A stretch of 64,000 bases of DNA from Acinetobacter lwoffii (GCF_015602705.1 NZ_CP059081.1:1807702-1871701), one strand, 5' to 3'. Positions 25,445 to 35,754 are shown, numbered from the stretch's first letter. Notes: generated by a model from the letters alone, not told the origin. Numbers and translations: made by a program.

Positions 25445-26410
25445 TTAAAATTCCGGATTGACCACATAACGGGGCACTCGTCCTTCCAAGGCATCAACAA
25501 GATTCTGATAAGCCAGTTCTGCCATTTTTTTACGGGTGGCTGCAGTGGCCGAACCCACATGTGGCAATGTAACCACATTATCCAACTGGAATAATTCCGA
25601 TTCTTTTAACGGCTCTTTCTGATATACATCCAGACCGGCAGCAAAAATCTGCTTGGTTTTTAAAGCTTCAATTAATGCCTGCTCATCAATGACCGAACCA
25701 CGTGAAATATTGACCAATACCGCATGAGGTTGCATTTTCGCCAATTCTGCTGCTGCAATCAGCGCCTTGGAATCCGCATTCAAATCTACTGCAACAACCA
25801 CAAAGTCAGAACGCTGTAACAGTTCCTCAAGCTGGCAATATTGCGCATTCACCCCTTGAGCGAGTTCTGGTTTTTCCCGGCGATTATGATACAGAATATT
25901 CATATTAAAACCGTAAAAACCACGACGTGCGATTGCCGCCCCAATATGACCGAGACCAATAATTCCGAGGGTTTTTCCAAAAATATCCATACCAAATTGT
26001 GCTTCGCCCACGGTACGCTGCCATTGTCCCTGCTTGGTCCATTGATCCAGGTAAGCCACTTTGCGTGCTGCTGACATCAGTAAAGTGAAAGCCAGGTCAG
26101 CAGTGGTTTCAGTCAGTACATGCGGCGTATGACTGAGATAAATTTTCTTTTCATTTAAATAATCCAGTTCATAGTTGTCATAACCGACACTGACACTGGA
26201 GATAATTTTTAACCGGGTGGCACTGGCCAGATTATCGCGATTCAACAAGCGCCCTGCGCCAATCATGCCATCAGCATCCTGAACCTGCTGCAAAAGCTGT
26301 TGATTCACATCGCCTAGCTTCGGTTGTATATAACTAACCTGATAATTTTGTTCCAGCTTGTTTTGAATATCAGTATCAATTTGACTAAATACAACCACTT
26401 TTTGTTTCAT
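25445..26410 (-). CDS. D-isomer 2-hydroxyacid dehydrogenase (GhrB/glyoxylate reductase type)
   Basis: The protein has 321 residues. The Rossmann motif is GIIGLGHIGAAIARR, the substrate-binding segment is VSVGYDN, the Arg motif is LVNISRGSVIDE, and the catalytic pair is Glu (KEPL region) and His in LPHVGSAT. It reduces glyoxylate, hydroxypyruvate or 2-ketogluconate with NAD(P)H; the substrate cannot be fixed from sequence. It starts 22 bases after the stop of the upstream gene encoding the possible psi subunit, so the two are probably co-transcribed. Confidence 0.85.
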   Translation of the reverse strand: MKQKVVVFSQIDTDIQNKLEQNYQVSYIQPKLGDVNQQLLQQVQDADGMIGAGRLLNRDNLASATRLKIISSVSVGYDNYELDYLNEKKIYLSHTPHVLTETTADLAFTLLMSAARKVAYLDQWTKQGQWQRTVGEAQFGMDIFGKTLGIIGLGHIGAAIARRGFYGFNMNILYHNRREKPELAQGVNAQYCQLEELLQRSDFVVVAVDLNADSKALIAAAELAKMQPHAVLVNISRGSVIDEQALIEALKTKQIFAAGLDVYQKEPLKESELFQLDNVVTLPHVGSATAATRKKMAELAYQNLVDALEGRVPRYVVNPEF

Positions 26411-26432
26411 CTATTTTTATTCCACAGCAAGA

Positions 26433-27077
26433 TTATTCCAGACTGGCAGTCCTATTTTGCATAAACTGCCATAAACGTTTTTTTAGAATCGGCTGATCCA
26501 GCATTTCTTGTAAAGATGCCAACTGGATCATTTTCGTATTTGATATATGCGCTACAGGCCCGAGGAAAATAATATTTTTCTCTGCACTCATTCCATCCAG
26601 AAAACCCTGAATATAGGATTCTACACCACGTCCATCCTGAACATTGGCCCAGGGAAATGGCCAGTTCAGCTCATGAAACTCACCTGGGACTGCACGCTGG
26701 ATATTGCCCCATAAATTCTGGGTGTCTTCGGTCATTGCAGTTGCATCAATCACGATACTGCAATGTGCCAGACTTAAAGCCTGCAAACTGAATGGCGGGA
26801 TTTGTACGATTTCACGCTCTTCCTGAACAGTTGCAATGTGAGTCGGTGCCGCAGGTGGTGTATCAACCTTAAGCGTAACAATTGGCTCTGGCTCAGGAAT
26901 CGGTAGATCAGCCAACGCCTCTACGGAAGCAGGCTGTGGTAAGACGATATCGGTGTGAAATTCAGGTGCAGCCTGATCACGCCAGATCGAAACCTGGTGC
27001 GGCTGACATGCGCTGTCCCTAGGAATCCAGAGATCGATTCCTAATGTTGCCAGTATGTCACGCTGATGCCCAATCAT
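26433..27077 (-). CDS. Possible DNA polymerase III psi subunit-like protein
   Basis: The protein has 214 residues. The N-terminus RDILATLGIDLWIPRD resembles the LQxLGIxxW start of HolD. A variable Pro/Glu-rich linker (about 45-90) follows, then a conserved C-terminal part with FHELNWPFPW and ASLQEMLDQPILKKRLWQFM, similar in kind to the end of HolD. Pseudomonads have a long, divergent psi of this general layout. If correct, it links chi to the clamp loader. The assignment rests on motif resemblance only. It forms a probable operon with the hydroxyacid dehydrogenase. Confidence 0.45.
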   Translation of the reverse strand: MIGHQRDILATLGIDLWIPRDSACQPHQVSIWRDQAAPEFHTDIVLPQPASVEALADLPIPEPEPIVTLKVDTPPAAPTHIATVQEEREIVQIPPFSLQALSLAHCSIVIDATAMTEDTQNLWGNIQRAVPGEFHELNWPFPWANVQDGRGVESYIQGFLDGMSAEKNIIFLGPVAHISNTKMIQLASLQEMLDQPILKKRLWQFMQNRTASLE

Positions 27078-27281
27078 CTTTTCATCATCACCAATTTCAG
27101 GCTGAACATTTTAGCCGGATTGCCTGTGCTTTGCCGAACTTTTTCAGCTTTTCTTTTTTATCCTGATGGATTCTAGTACAAAGTTTAGCTGTCTGCTAAA
27201 AACCGTGCTTTTAATACACCATCAAACCATTTCTGCTGTTATAACAGATTCCGGCTAAAGCTGCGCGTTGTCATTTATTTT

Positions 27282-29171
27282 CTACAGAATGGTTAAACTG
27301 TTCTTCTTTAACATTTGCTGAACGACCTGTTCTGCCTCAAAACCCAAGCGCCAATACAACAGCTCCATCACGTCCAACTCATCCTGTGTCACGATACGAT
27401 CACTCCACAAACAGGCTTCTGCAATACCTAAAATACTGAGACGATCACGTAATAACAGCCCCGCAATATCATTCAGAATTTCTGCAAGATCAATCGGCTC
27501 ATCAGAAATTTCATTGTATAAGTCCAGTTCCTGAGCGGTCAGAATCCGGTTTAAAATCCGCTCCCGCACCTCAAGCTGGTTGCCGCTATTAATCTGCTGT
27601 ACATGCAGCAAGGCGTCAATCAAACGCACAATCTGTGGCTTGACTTCTTCGAGTGCTGTAGGAGTATGTGCAGGAAGCAGATTTAACTCATATTTCACAC
27701 ATTCCAGTAATAACGCATCCAGCAGGCCAATTTCGCCATCTTCCTGAATAATCCGTGCCAGCTTCATCAAAAACTGCCGTGCGACAGTTGTCGGCATGCC
27801 GCCGATATTCTTGCAGGCTTGCTGGAAAATCGAAATATGCACACGCCCATCGAGATTGAGCAATGAATCTACAATTGCACGACTAACTTCAGCCTCAGTC
27901 GGAATAAATTCACGATATTGACGAATCATTAAAATGGCGACCATCACTTCACGAGAGCCGGTTGCCGTTTGTAATGCACGCTCAATCAGTTCCGGACGTG
28001 GCATCTTGAGCCGAAGTTCCGGATTCAGCGGCTTGATCGCATCTTTAATCGCAAAACTGATCGGAGACAGCCGTAATAATGGCAAAGGCTGTGGCGAACT
28101 CCAGCTCATTGCAGTTTCAGGCACCACTTCTTCCAAAGAACGGAACAAACTAAACAAAGGCTGATTTTTGAGTTTTTTCAGATTCTCAAGCTGTAAGTCC
28201 TGAATCAAGGCAGGATTTAATTCATAAATCCGCTGATTGATATTGGGATGAATATTCAGCCAGTTTTGCGGGCTCAAAGAATTGGCAAAGCACATATGTG
28301 AAATGGATTCAGCATATTCACTATAAATCTGGGATCCGGAATGATGCACATGGATTCTGAGTAAAGTCTGGATATTGGCATCATTTTGAATCAGGCGACG
28401 AGTTTTCTGATCATTTTTATAGGTTCGACCACCCAACGAAATATATTTAATAAAACGGGAAATCAAAACGCCCAAACTACCAATCAGCCAGATCACCGCA
28501 CCAACTGCCACATAGAAGGTTTCGAACTTGTTTTCACGCGGACTACCCGCTCGATAAAAACCAGACTTGGCAATCTTACTGCCACACTGACTAAACGTAG
28601 TTAAACTGCTATACAGAATTTTCAAACGGGTATTTTCCGCAGCCTCACCAGAGAGGATTTTATTGAATTCATGGCTGAGTAAGCCATACAGCTCGACTTT
28701 ATCGAGTGTTTGTATCGCACCCCAAGTCAGAATAATCGCGGTATCCCGCGGACTAAATCCCGCCGTCAGTGCATTAACACCAACTTCATCGGGCAGCACA
28801 TACACCGCCGGAACTTCAATCAGAAAAGTCTCTGCCAGTTGCTGGTTAATGTGCAGTGCAGCACTTTCTTCTGGAATACTGTCCATCGGACTCAACCGAC
28901 GCGCACCCAACTGCTTCGCCAGTGAATAACCACCATTCCGAAAAATATAAAACTCGTAGATGACCGAGATCATCATGGCACATAACAACAAAGCAATCAG
29001 GTAAGGACTCAGCGCATGCCAGAAGATTGACTGGCTAGGATCAGTATAAAAAACAAAGAGACCAACAACGGTATTAATAATAAAAATAGTCAACAGAATT
29101 GCAATCAGGCAAAAACTTACAGGCAGTACTATATTTTTGTTTTTTATAAAATCGTATCCTACGTTTCGCAA
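27282..29171 (-). CDS. M48-like membrane protein with degenerate zinc motif
   Basis: The protein has 629 residues. Two N-terminal membrane segments (about 15-42 and 52-75) precede an M48/HtpX-like domain including VYVLPDEVGVNALTAGFSPRDTAIILTWG and LLSHEFNKILSGE. The zinc motif HEXXH reads HEFNK (167-171), so the second His is Lys and proteolysis is doubtful. A third membrane segment lies near 220-245. The long C-terminal part (about 330-629) is helical and soluble, including a TerB-like end (VTQDELDVMELLYWRLG). The role is unknown. Confidence 0.7.
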   Translation of the reverse strand: MRNVGYDFIKNKNIVLPVSFCLIAILLTIFIINTVVGLFVFYTDPSQSIFWHALSPYLIALLLCAMMISVIYEFYIFRNGGYSLAKQLGARRLSPMDSIPEESAALHINQQLAETFLIEVPAVYVLPDEVGVNALTAGFSPRDTAIILTWGAIQTLDKVELYGLLSHEFNKILSGEAAENTRLKILYSSLTTFSQCGSKIAKSGFYRAGSPRENKFETFYVAVGAVIWLIGSLGVLISRFIKYISLGGRTYKNDQKTRRLIQNDANIQTLLRIHVHHSGSQIYSEYAESISHMCFANSLSPQNWLNIHPNINQRIYELNPALIQDLQLENLKKLKNQPLFSLFRSLEEVVPETAMSWSSPQPLPLLRLSPISFAIKDAIKPLNPELRLKMPRPELIERALQTATGSREVMVAILMIRQYREFIPTEAEVSRAIVDSLLNLDGRVHISIFQQACKNIGGMPTTVARQFLMKLARIIQEDGEIGLLDALLLECVKYELNLLPAHTPTALEEVKPQIVRLIDALLHVQQINSGNQLEVRERILNRILTAQELDLYNEISDEPIDLAEILNDIAGLLLRDRLSILGIAEACLWSDRIVTQDELDVMELLYWRLGFEAEQVVQQMLKKNSLTIL

Positions 29172-29216
29172 TGCAGAATCCTAAAATGATGATTTTCAAT
29201 GGGCTCATCATAAAAC

Positions 29217-29242
29217 AAAAAAGCGGGAAATTCCCGCTTTTT
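29217..29242 (-). terminator. Terminator after purF
   Basis: GCGGG-AAATT-CCCGC core extended by A and T runs on both sides, 19 bases beyond the purF stop codon. Confidence 0.85.
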
Positions 29243-29260
29243 CATGATGATTTTAACTAC

Positions 29261-30796
29261 TTAGACTTCGCGTACGCCAGTCAAATCCACTGAAGCTGCA
29301 TCAATATTGACATCAATATAATTGCTTTCTTTCATGGCACTGTCACTACGTTTTTGCTGAAGATCATCCAGATATTGCGCATCAATACCGCCCGAAACAT
29401 AGATGCCATCAAAGACTGAACAATCAAAGTCTTTGACATCCGGTACTTTGGTGGTTCTTACCGCATCTTTCAAATCTTCCAGATCCTGGAAAATCAGACG
29501 GTCAGCACCAATAATTTCACGGATTTCTTCCACGCTACGTTCCGATGCAATCAGCTCAGATTTCGCCGGCATATCAATACCATAAACGTTTGGATATTTC
29601 ACCATCGGTGCTGCAGAAGCAAAGAATACTTTTTTCGCGCCAGAATCACGAGCCATCTGGATAATTTCATTACAGGTTGTACCACGGACAATCGAGTCAT
29701 CCACCAACAGTACATTTTTACCTTTAAACTCAAGCTCAACCGGGTTCAGTTTCTGACGTACCGATTTTTTACGCAGCTGCTGACCAGGCATAATGAAGGT
29801 ACGACCAATGTAACGGTTTTTCATGAAACCTTCACGGAATTTCACACCCAGCATATTGGCAAGTTCCAATGCAGAAGTACGTGAAGTATCCGGAATCGGA
29901 ATCACCACATCAATATCATGCTCTTCACCCCACTCGCGCAGAATCTTTTGCGCCAGCTTCTCACCCATTTTTAAACGTGCTTTATACACCGAGATTCCAT
30001 CAATGATGGCATCTGGACGGGCAAAATAAACATATTCAAAAATACAAGGACGGTATTCAGCATTCACTGCACATTGCTTGGTGAAGAAGTTACCTTCTAA
30101 ATCAATAAATATCGCTTCACCAGGCAAAATATCACGCTCAACTTTAAAGCCCAGCGCAGTAATCGCAACCGACTCAGAAGCAATGATATACTCCATACCC
30201 TGTTCAGTTTCACGCGAACCGTAGATCAATGGACGAATACCATTTGGATCACGGAAGCCTACCAGACCCTGACCGGTAATCATCGCCACCACGCCATAAG
30301 CACCTTTACAACGCTCATGCACACGTGTTACCGCATGGAAAATATCTTCCGACGTCGGTACCAGTTTGCCATGTTTTTGCAGTTCATGCGCAAACACGTT
30401 TAACAGGACTTCTGAATCAGAATCAGTGTTCATATGACGCAAGTCAGTTTTGAACAGGTCATCATGAATTTCTTCGGCATTGGTCAGGTTACCATTATGT
30501 GCCAAGGTAATCCCGTACGGTGAGTTCACATAAAACGGCTGTGCTTCAGCACTGCTCGATGAACCGGCTGTTGGATAACGCACATGACCAATACCGTAAT
30601 TTCCTTTCAAAGCACGCATATGACGAGTATGGAATACATCACGCACCATACCATTGTCTTTGCGCAGGAATAAACGTCCTTCATCACATGTCACGATCCC
30701 AGCTGCATCTTGTCCACGATGTTGTAACATCGTTAATGCATCAAACAACATTTGGTTAACGGGTGATTTACCAGCTATACCAACTACTCCACACAT
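29261..30796 (-). CDS. purF: Amidophosphoribosyltransferase
   Basis: The protein has 511 residues. It starts [17 protein letters not shown], so Cys2 becomes the N-terminal nucleophile of the class II glutamine amidotransferase domain (with [10 protein letters not shown] and the NGNLTN loop). The phosphoribosyltransferase domain has [13 protein letters not shown], the PRPP loop. It commits PRPP to purine synthesis as phosphoribosylamine. The gene lies 24 bases after cvpA, as in E. coli. Confidence 0.96.
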   Translation of the reverse strand: MCGVVGIAGKSPVNQMLFDALTMLQHRGQDAAGIVTCDEGRLFLRKDNGMVRDVFHTRHMRALKGNYGIGHVRYPTAGSSSSAEAQPFYVNSPYGITLAHNGNLTNAEEIHDDLFKTDLRHMNTDSDSEVLLNVFAHELQKHGKLVPTSEDIFHAVTRVHERCKGAYGVVAMITGQGLVGFRDPNGIRPLIYGSRETEQGMEYIIASESVAITALGFKVERDILPGEAIFIDLEGNFFTKQCAVNAEYRPCIFEYVYFARPDAIIDGISVYKARLKMGEKLAQKILREWGEEHDIDVVIPIPDTSRTSALELANMLGVKFREGFMKNRYIGRTFIMPGQQLRKKSVRQKLNPVELEFKGKNVLLVDDSIVRGTTCNEIIQMARDSGAKKVFFASAAPMVKYPNVYGIDMPAKSELIASERSVEEIREIIGADRLIFQDLEDLKDAVRTTKVPDVKDFDCSVFDGIYVSGGIDAQYLDDLQQKRSDSAMKESNYIDVNIDAASVDLTGVREV

Positions 30797-30820
30797 AGCA
30801 ACCTCGCAGACAAGCTAGGA

Positions 30821-31402
30821 TTAATAAAAAGGATTATTTGTAGACTCATCTGAAGCTCCAGACTTGGACGATGTTTCAGATGATGAAGCTGAAGGTTTCG
30901 GTGCCCCTTCAGACTTGATATGTTGTAGTGCGCCATTCGCGGCTTCTTTCGACATTTGAGTCGCCCAAGGCGCATAAGGCAATAAGGCTTGAATAAACTT
31001 GGACTGTTTCCAGTGCGGTGAGCTCTCTACCCAAGGGCCGATACCCTGCATGGTAATCAGAACAATTAGCAAACCTTTCAGGCTACCAAAGACACCACCC
31101 GCCAGACGGTTGAGAGGGCCCAGTTTAAGACTCTTTAAAATACGGTTCAACAGTGCAGTAACGATCCAGGTCAGAACTACAATCAGCAGGACGATAAAAG
31201 CGAAGGCCGCAATCTTTTGTACGACTGGATCTGTACTCAGAGCAACCATAGACGGCGCAAGTAGCGTTGAATATTTTGCCGCAACAATCAGGGCAAAGAT
31301 CCATCCCACTAAGTTCGCAAAGGCTTTAATAAATCCTTGACGCAAACCGTTGAGCCCTCCAATGAGCAAGATAATCAGTAGAAAGATATCAATGGCATTC
31401 AT
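30821..31402 (-). CDS. cvpA: CvpA family membrane protein
   Basis: I choose ATG 31402 (193 aa, MNAIDIFLLIILLIGGLNGLRQGF); an upstream in-frame start adds eight residues that overlap pyrD. Four hydrophobic segments (about 5-20, 26-45, 60-85, 100-120) and the GLRQGFIKAF motif match CvpA. A Ser/Thr/Pro-rich soluble tail follows (155-193). CvpA is linked to colicin V production and envelope stress tolerance, and commonly precedes purF. It starts 5 bases after the pyrD stop. Confidence 0.88.
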   Translation of the reverse strand: MNAIDIFLLIILLIGGLNGLRQGFIKAFANLVGWIFALIVAAKYSTLLAPSMVALSTDPVVQKIAAFAFIVLLIVVLTWIVTALLNRILKSLKLGPLNRLAGGVFGSLKGLLIVLITMQGIGPWVESSPHWKQSKFIQALLPYAPWATQMSKEAANGALQHIKSEGAPKPSASSSETSSKSGASDESTNNPFY

Positions 31403-31407
31403 AGGAT

Positions 31408-32409
31408 TTAAAGTGCGTCTACACAATCTTTTACAAGTTTAGGTCCAGTATAGATGAGGCCACTATAAACTTGTACAAGGCTGGCGCCTGCCTGTTTCTT
31501 GGCAGCAGCATCTGCACCTGAAAGAATACCACCCACACCAATCAATGGAATTTGTCCTTTTAATACCGCAGCAAATGCAGCCAGACATGCGGTACTTTTC
31601 TCAAATACTGGCGCGCCAGACAAACCGCCTGCTTCTTCTGCATGCTCTAGACCCTCTACCCCTTCACGTGACAGTGTGGTATTGGTCACGATCAGACCAT
31701 CGATCTTGAATTGCAATAACTGCTTGGCAATAAAGGCAATATCGCTGTTATCCAGATCAGGCGCCACTTTGAGTACCAAAGGTACATAATGCTGGTATTC
31801 CTGAGCCAATTCAAGCTGACGCTTCTTCAATGTTTCCAGCAGTTCGGTGAGTGCATCACCACTTTGCAGGCTGCGCAGGTTTTTGGTATTGGGAGAAGAA
31901 ATGTTGACGGTAATATAAGAAGCATAATTATAGACTTTTTCTAAACAGATGAGGTAATCATCTACTGCTTTTTCTACCGGAGTATCAGCGTTTTTACCGA
32001 TATTAATACCGAGAATGCCTTTAAATTTGGCCGCTTTGACATTTTCAACCAGCTGATCCACGCCATCATTATTAAAGCCCATACGGTTAATAATGGCTTT
32101 GGCCTGTGGCAAACGGAATAAACGCGGATGAGGATTGCCGGCTTGCGGTCGCGGGGTAATGGTACCAATTTCAATAAAACCAAAACCTTGACCGGCAAGG
32201 GCGTCAATATAGGCACCATTTTTGTCCAAACCTGCCGCAAGACCTACCGGATTGGGAAATTCGATTCCCATACAGGTCACAGGTTTCGCAGCAACGTTTT
32301 GACGCATCAAGCCCATTTTATGGGATGATTTCAATAGTGATAATGTCAGCTCATGTGCACGCTCTGGTGCTAAAGAAAACAACAAAGGGCGGGCTAGAGA
32401 ATACAACAT
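31408..32409 (-). CDS. pyrD: Dihydroorotate dehydrogenase (quinone), class 2
   Basis: The protein has 333 residues. The N-terminal helix ([26 protein letters not shown]) is the membrane/quinone-binding extension of class 2 enzymes. The barrel has [20 protein letters not shown] with the catalytic Ser region, VTNTTLSR and GVGGILSG for FMN binding. It oxidises dihydroorotate to orotate with quinone at the inner membrane. It is followed closely by cvpA and purF, joining pyrimidine and purine genes in one likely transcript. Confidence 0.95.
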   Translation of the reverse strand: MLYSLARPLLFSLAPERAHELTLSLLKSSHKMGLMRQNVAAKPVTCMGIEFPNPVGLAAGLDKNGAYIDALAGQGFGFIEIGTITPRPQAGNPHPRLFRLPQAKAIINRMGFNNDGVDQLVENVKAAKFKGILGINIGKNADTPVEKAVDDYLICLEKVYNYASYITVNISSPNTKNLRSLQSGDALTELLETLKKRQLELAQEYQHYVPLVLKVAPDLDNSDIAFIAKQLLQFKIDGLIVTNTTLSREGVEGLEHAEEAGGLSGAPVFEKSTACLAAFAAVLKGQIPLIGVGGILSGADAAAKKQAGASLVQVYSGLIYTGPKLVKDCVDAL

Positions 32410-32499
32410 ATCCAGAAAAGTCTACTGCTTTTTAAGTCGGCATATTATAGGCATAGGCTGACAAAAAAACCATGCTTTGCAAATCTTTATTTTTACCGT

Positions 32500-32979
32500 T
32501 TATTGTATGGTCGCCGTTAATTTAATCTGTCCTGCCTCATTATTTAGTTCCATTTTCTCGATACTTAGCCCCATTTGTGCCAGCTGAGTCAGGAAATTTG
32601 CCAGTACTGCATAATTTTCATGCATGACCGCCAATTGAATTTTTCCTTCCATTTGCTGGGAAGCCACCGACAATCCTTGCTGCTGTGCGACTCGCTGTAC
32701 TTTCTCCGCTGCATCCAGTTGGGTGTCCCCAGCCGGTTTCATGGTTACTGCATTACTTTGCATCCAAACAATGGTATCTTTCAGCTGATTTAAGCGTTTT
32801 TGCTGGGTATCTGCCGCCTGATGCATATACCAGAGTGCAGAACCGACTGCCGCCACAATCACAAAAACAGTGGTAAAAATCACCATTACCCGTTCACGTA
32901 CCGACAAGCTGTCCAGATAATCACTCAGTTTTTCAAAAGACTGATCCATACGATTTTGTAGCGCTTCAATGCCTTTCAT
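32500..32979 (-). CDS. gspM: Type II secretion system protein M
   Basis: The protein has 159 residues. It has a short cytoplasmic N-terminus, one membrane helix (about 31-50, VMVIFTTVFVIVAAVGSALWYM) and a periplasmic ferredoxin-like part ending in LTQLAQMGLSIEKMELNNEAGQ. This is the GspM layout. Its ATG overlaps the gspL stop (TAATG), so the two are coupled. GspL and GspM form the inner-membrane platform of the secretion machine. The other gsp genes are not in this window. Confidence 0.85.
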   Translation of the reverse strand: MKGIEALQNRMDQSFEKLSDYLDSLSVRERVMVIFTTVFVIVAAVGSALWYMHQAADTQQKRLNQLKDTIVWMQSNAVTMKPAGDTQLDAAEKVQRVAQQQGLSVASQQMEGKIQLAVMHENYAVLANFLTQLAQMGLSIEKMELNNEAGQIKLTATIQ

Positions 32980-34118
32980 TATTGAATCCTCACCAGTCCG
33001 ATCGCAGCTGTTCCGCTGGCCTGAATATTCCCCAGCTCCACCTTAAAGCCTTGCTGGCTTAATTGTGTGGTCAGTGCATTTAACGTTTCTGATGAATTGG
33101 CCTTAAGCTCCATACTTAACACAGAAGCATCATAATTCACCCGTTGTGCCACAATCTGATTTTGCATCAAGACTGGCCCCACCCGACTAATCAGCTGCAA
33201 TGCATGCGTATCTGCAATCTGGCTTTGACGCAACTGCCCTTCAAACTGACTTTTGATATTCTGCTCAGTGACCGGATAATTTTGTCCAAACCAGTATTTA
33301 AACTGGTCGATGGCTTGCGCGGCGGTCTGATTCGCCACTTTCTTATATTGATACCAGCGCACAGCATCATAACTAAACTGCAATACTAAAATACCCAGAA
33401 AAACCGCCGCGCAGGCTTTCCAGTAGCCGGAAATAGCGCCATTGGATTTTGCTTTAGGCAAGACATTAAACGGATGCTGTTTCGGTTTTTTCAGTACAGG
33501 AATTCCATATTGGAAAGACTCCAGTTGCTCCTGAGTGACCAGTGCTTCAAGACTACGCAACTGCTCCTGATTCAGATTGCTCACCTTATAGCTGAGATCC
33601 TTGGGCTGATAATCCAGATAAAGGCTTAGATCATCCAGCGACTGGCCGATATATTCCGACTCGCGCACCAGCAAACGTCCACCGATTTGCGCAATCACAC
33701 GCTGATTGGCATCAGGAACCGGCAGCACCAAAAAGTCCGGTAACAAAGCTGCCAGCTTGACTGGGATCAGGCTTAAAGCATGTTGCAAGGTCTCAAGCGT
33801 AGAATTCGCAATCCCCATAATGCTGATCTGATCCGGCTGCTGAAAATGATGCAGCACTTTCATGGCATCTACCGGCAGCACCACGTATTCTTCGAGCAAA
33901 TATTTGATGCCATCATTGCCCATTTTCTTATATTGGCTCTTAGGCAAGGTCTGCTGCAAAATTTGCACATGACGGCTCGGAAAAAACACCACCGCCTCTT
34001 CGCCATGATGAGCCTGTATATCCTGAATCAGCTGCTCAAGTGTGGCTGCAGTGTTCCAGAATTCCCCAGTTGACCATTGCCAAACCCCATTGGCTTCAGG
34101 CATCCATAAATACAACAT
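32979..34118 (-). CDS. gspL: Type II secretion system protein L
   Basis: The protein has 379 residues. A cytoplasmic actin-like domain (1-225) begins MLYLWMPEANGVWQW and includes YLLEEYVVLPVDAMKVLHHF. A single membrane helix lies near 233-255 (YWKACAAVFLGILVLQFSY), and a periplasmic ferredoxin-like domain completes the GspL plan. It recruits the ATPase GspE to the membrane and pairs with GspM. It is coupled to gspM and lies 30 bases after sixA. Confidence 0.87.
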   Translation of the reverse strand: MLYLWMPEANGVWQWSTGEFWNTAATLEQLIQDIQAHHGEEAVVFFPSRHVQILQQTLPKSQYKKMGNDGIKYLLEEYVVLPVDAMKVLHHFQQPDQISIMGIANSTLETLQHALSLIPVKLAALLPDFLVLPVPDANQRVIAQIGGRLLVRESEYIGQSLDDLSLYLDYQPKDLSYKVSNLNQEQLRSLEALVTQEQLESFQYGIPVLKKPKQHPFNVLPKAKSNGAISGYWKACAAVFLGILVLQFSYDAVRWYQYKKVANQTAAQAIDQFKYWFGQNYPVTEQNIKSQFEGQLRQSQIADTHALQLISRVGPVLMQNQIVAQRVNYDASVLSMELKANSSETLNALTTQLSQQGFKVELGNIQASGTAAIGLVRIQ

Positions 34119-34148
34119 CGATTGTGTTCTGCCGTTTTAATAAATTTT

Positions 34149-34604
34149 TTATAGTGTAGGAATAAAGCTTTTTATCTGTGTGGATAAGCCAGGGGCAATC
34201 ACCGCCTGATCATAAATACGTGCTTCTGCCAATGCATAAGGTTGAAAAGATTCAGCCAGCAGAATGGAAGACATATGTGCCACCACATTCATATGGCATA
34301 CCACTGCAATCGACTCATAAGGCAGTTGCGACAACCATTCCACTGCGACTTTGGCATCATCATCCGGTTTGATCGTATTACAGATCACCACCGGCACATC
34401 TTTAAAATAATGCTGCAAATGTGCCAGAGTTTCCTGCGCACGCAATAACGGACTGACCACAAAGACTTCAGGCTTAATCAGATCCTTTAAGAACTGTGAA
34501 GTCTGCTCAGCCTGTTGATGACCACGCTCCGTTAAAGGTCGCTTGGTGTCATTACCATTGACCGGTGGTGCGGCCTCGCCATGTCGAACTAAAGTCAGTT
34601 GCAT
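34149..34604 (-). CDS. sixA: Phosphohistidine phosphatase SixA
   Basis: The protein has 151 residues and opens with MQLTLVRHGEAA, the RHG phosphoacceptor motif of the histidine phosphatase superfamily. It also has RPLTERGHQQAEQTSQFL, SPLLRAQET and a second catalytic His in VCHMNVVAHM. SixA removes phosphate from phosphohistidines of phosphotransfer proteins. It lies between gpsA and gspL on the same strand. Confidence 0.87.
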   Translation of the reverse strand: MQLTLVRHGEAAPPVNGNDTKRPLTERGHQQAEQTSQFLKDLIKPEVFVVSPLLRAQETLAHLQHYFKDVPVVICNTIKPDDDAKVAVEWLSQLPYESIAVVCHMNVVAHMSSILLAESFQPYALAEARIYDQAVIAPGLSTQIKSFIPTL

Positions 34605-34680
34605 TTGATTTCCTTATATTCTTTTGCCTGCATGATAAGCAGCGAATATGACAATTCGCAGACAGTCCCTGTGTTATAGA

Positions 34681-35754
34681 TCAGACTTGATGATGTGGCA
34701 AGACAAATTCAACATCACTGCGATGACCGTTTTTCATCAATGACAATGCAATATTGAGTGGCGGCGCACCTTCAAAAATCACATCATACAAGGCCGAGGT
34801 AATCGGCATATACACATCGAGCTCTTCCGAACGTGCCTTGACCTGTACAATGGTATTAATCCCTTCTGCCGTTTGCCCCAACTCAGTCGTTGCCTGCTCC
34901 AAGGTTTTACCTTTACCAAGCGCATAACCCACCTGATAATTACGGCTAAGAGGGCTGCTACAGGTAGCGAACAAATCACCCACACCTGAAAGCCCAAGGA
35001 AAGTCAGCGGATTAGCACCGAGTTTTACTGCAAAACGGCTCATTTCGGCCAAAGCACGGGTCAGGATCATACTCTTGGTATTTTCACCCACGTTATACGC
35101 AGCAGCCATGCCCATCGCGACAGCATAGATATTTTTTAATGCGCCCCCGAGTTCTACCCCATGCACATCATCACTGGCGAATACGCGGAACAAGGCACTA
35201 TGTAAGGCTTGTTGTACGGCATAACGCACCAGCTCGGACTGGCTGGCAATCACGGTTCCTGCTGGCTGTCCTGCCACAATTTCTTTGGCCAGATTCGGTC
35301 CTGATAACACACCATAAGGCACTTCAGGCAACACTTCGCGAATAATATCGCTCATGAAACTAAAGGTTTTGGCTTCAATACCCTTGGTCAGCGAGATCAC
35401 GGCTTGCGACGTAATAAAAGGTTTGATTTGCTGCAAGACATCCCGAAAGGAATGACTCGGAATAGCGACTAAAATAATATCGCGATCACGCACAGCCTGT
35501 TCCAGATCTGACACCGCTAGCAGATTTTCTTCTAACTTAAAATCTGGCAAATAGCGTTTATTGATATGCGTGACATTAATATCTGCCGCAACTGCTTCGT
35601 CACGAATCCAGATCATGGTATTGCAACCATTACGCACTGCAGTATTGGCCATTGCAGTACCAAAACTGCCCCCACCCAATACTGTGACTCTTAAAGCTGT
35701 CTTATGATCAACTGCAACCGGTTCTACCAGTTTTGAGAAATTTAATTCTGACAT
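34681..35754 (-). CDS. gpsA: Glycerol-3-phosphate dehydrogenase [NAD(P)+]
   Basis: The protein has 357 residues. The Rossmann motif is VTVLGGGSFGTAMANTAVRNG, about 20 residues further in than usual because of a short N-terminal extension. Other landmarks are AIPSHSFRDVL, SLTKGIE, LSGPNLAKEI and the catalytic Lys in LGGALKNIYAVAMGMAAAY. It makes sn-glycerol 3-phosphate from dihydroxyacetone phosphate for phospholipid synthesis. It stands between a nitroreductase-type gene and sixA. Confidence 0.95.
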   Translation of the reverse strand: MSELNFSKLVEPVAVDHKTALRVTVLGGGSFGTAMANTAVRNGCNTMIWIRDEAVAADINVTHINKRYLPDFKLEENLLAVSDLEQAVRDRDIILVAIPSHSFRDVLQQIKPFITSQAVISLTKGIEAKTFSFMSDIIREVLPEVPYGVLSGPNLAKEIVAGQPAGTVIASQSELVRYAVQQALHSALFRVFASDDVHGVELGGALKNIYAVAMGMAAAYNVGENTKSMILTRALAEMSRFAVKLGANPLTFLGLSGVGDLFATCSSPLSRNYQVGYALGKGKTLEQATTELGQTAEGINTIVQVKARSEELDVYMPITSALYDVIFEGAPPLNIALSLMKNGHRSDVEFVLPHHQV

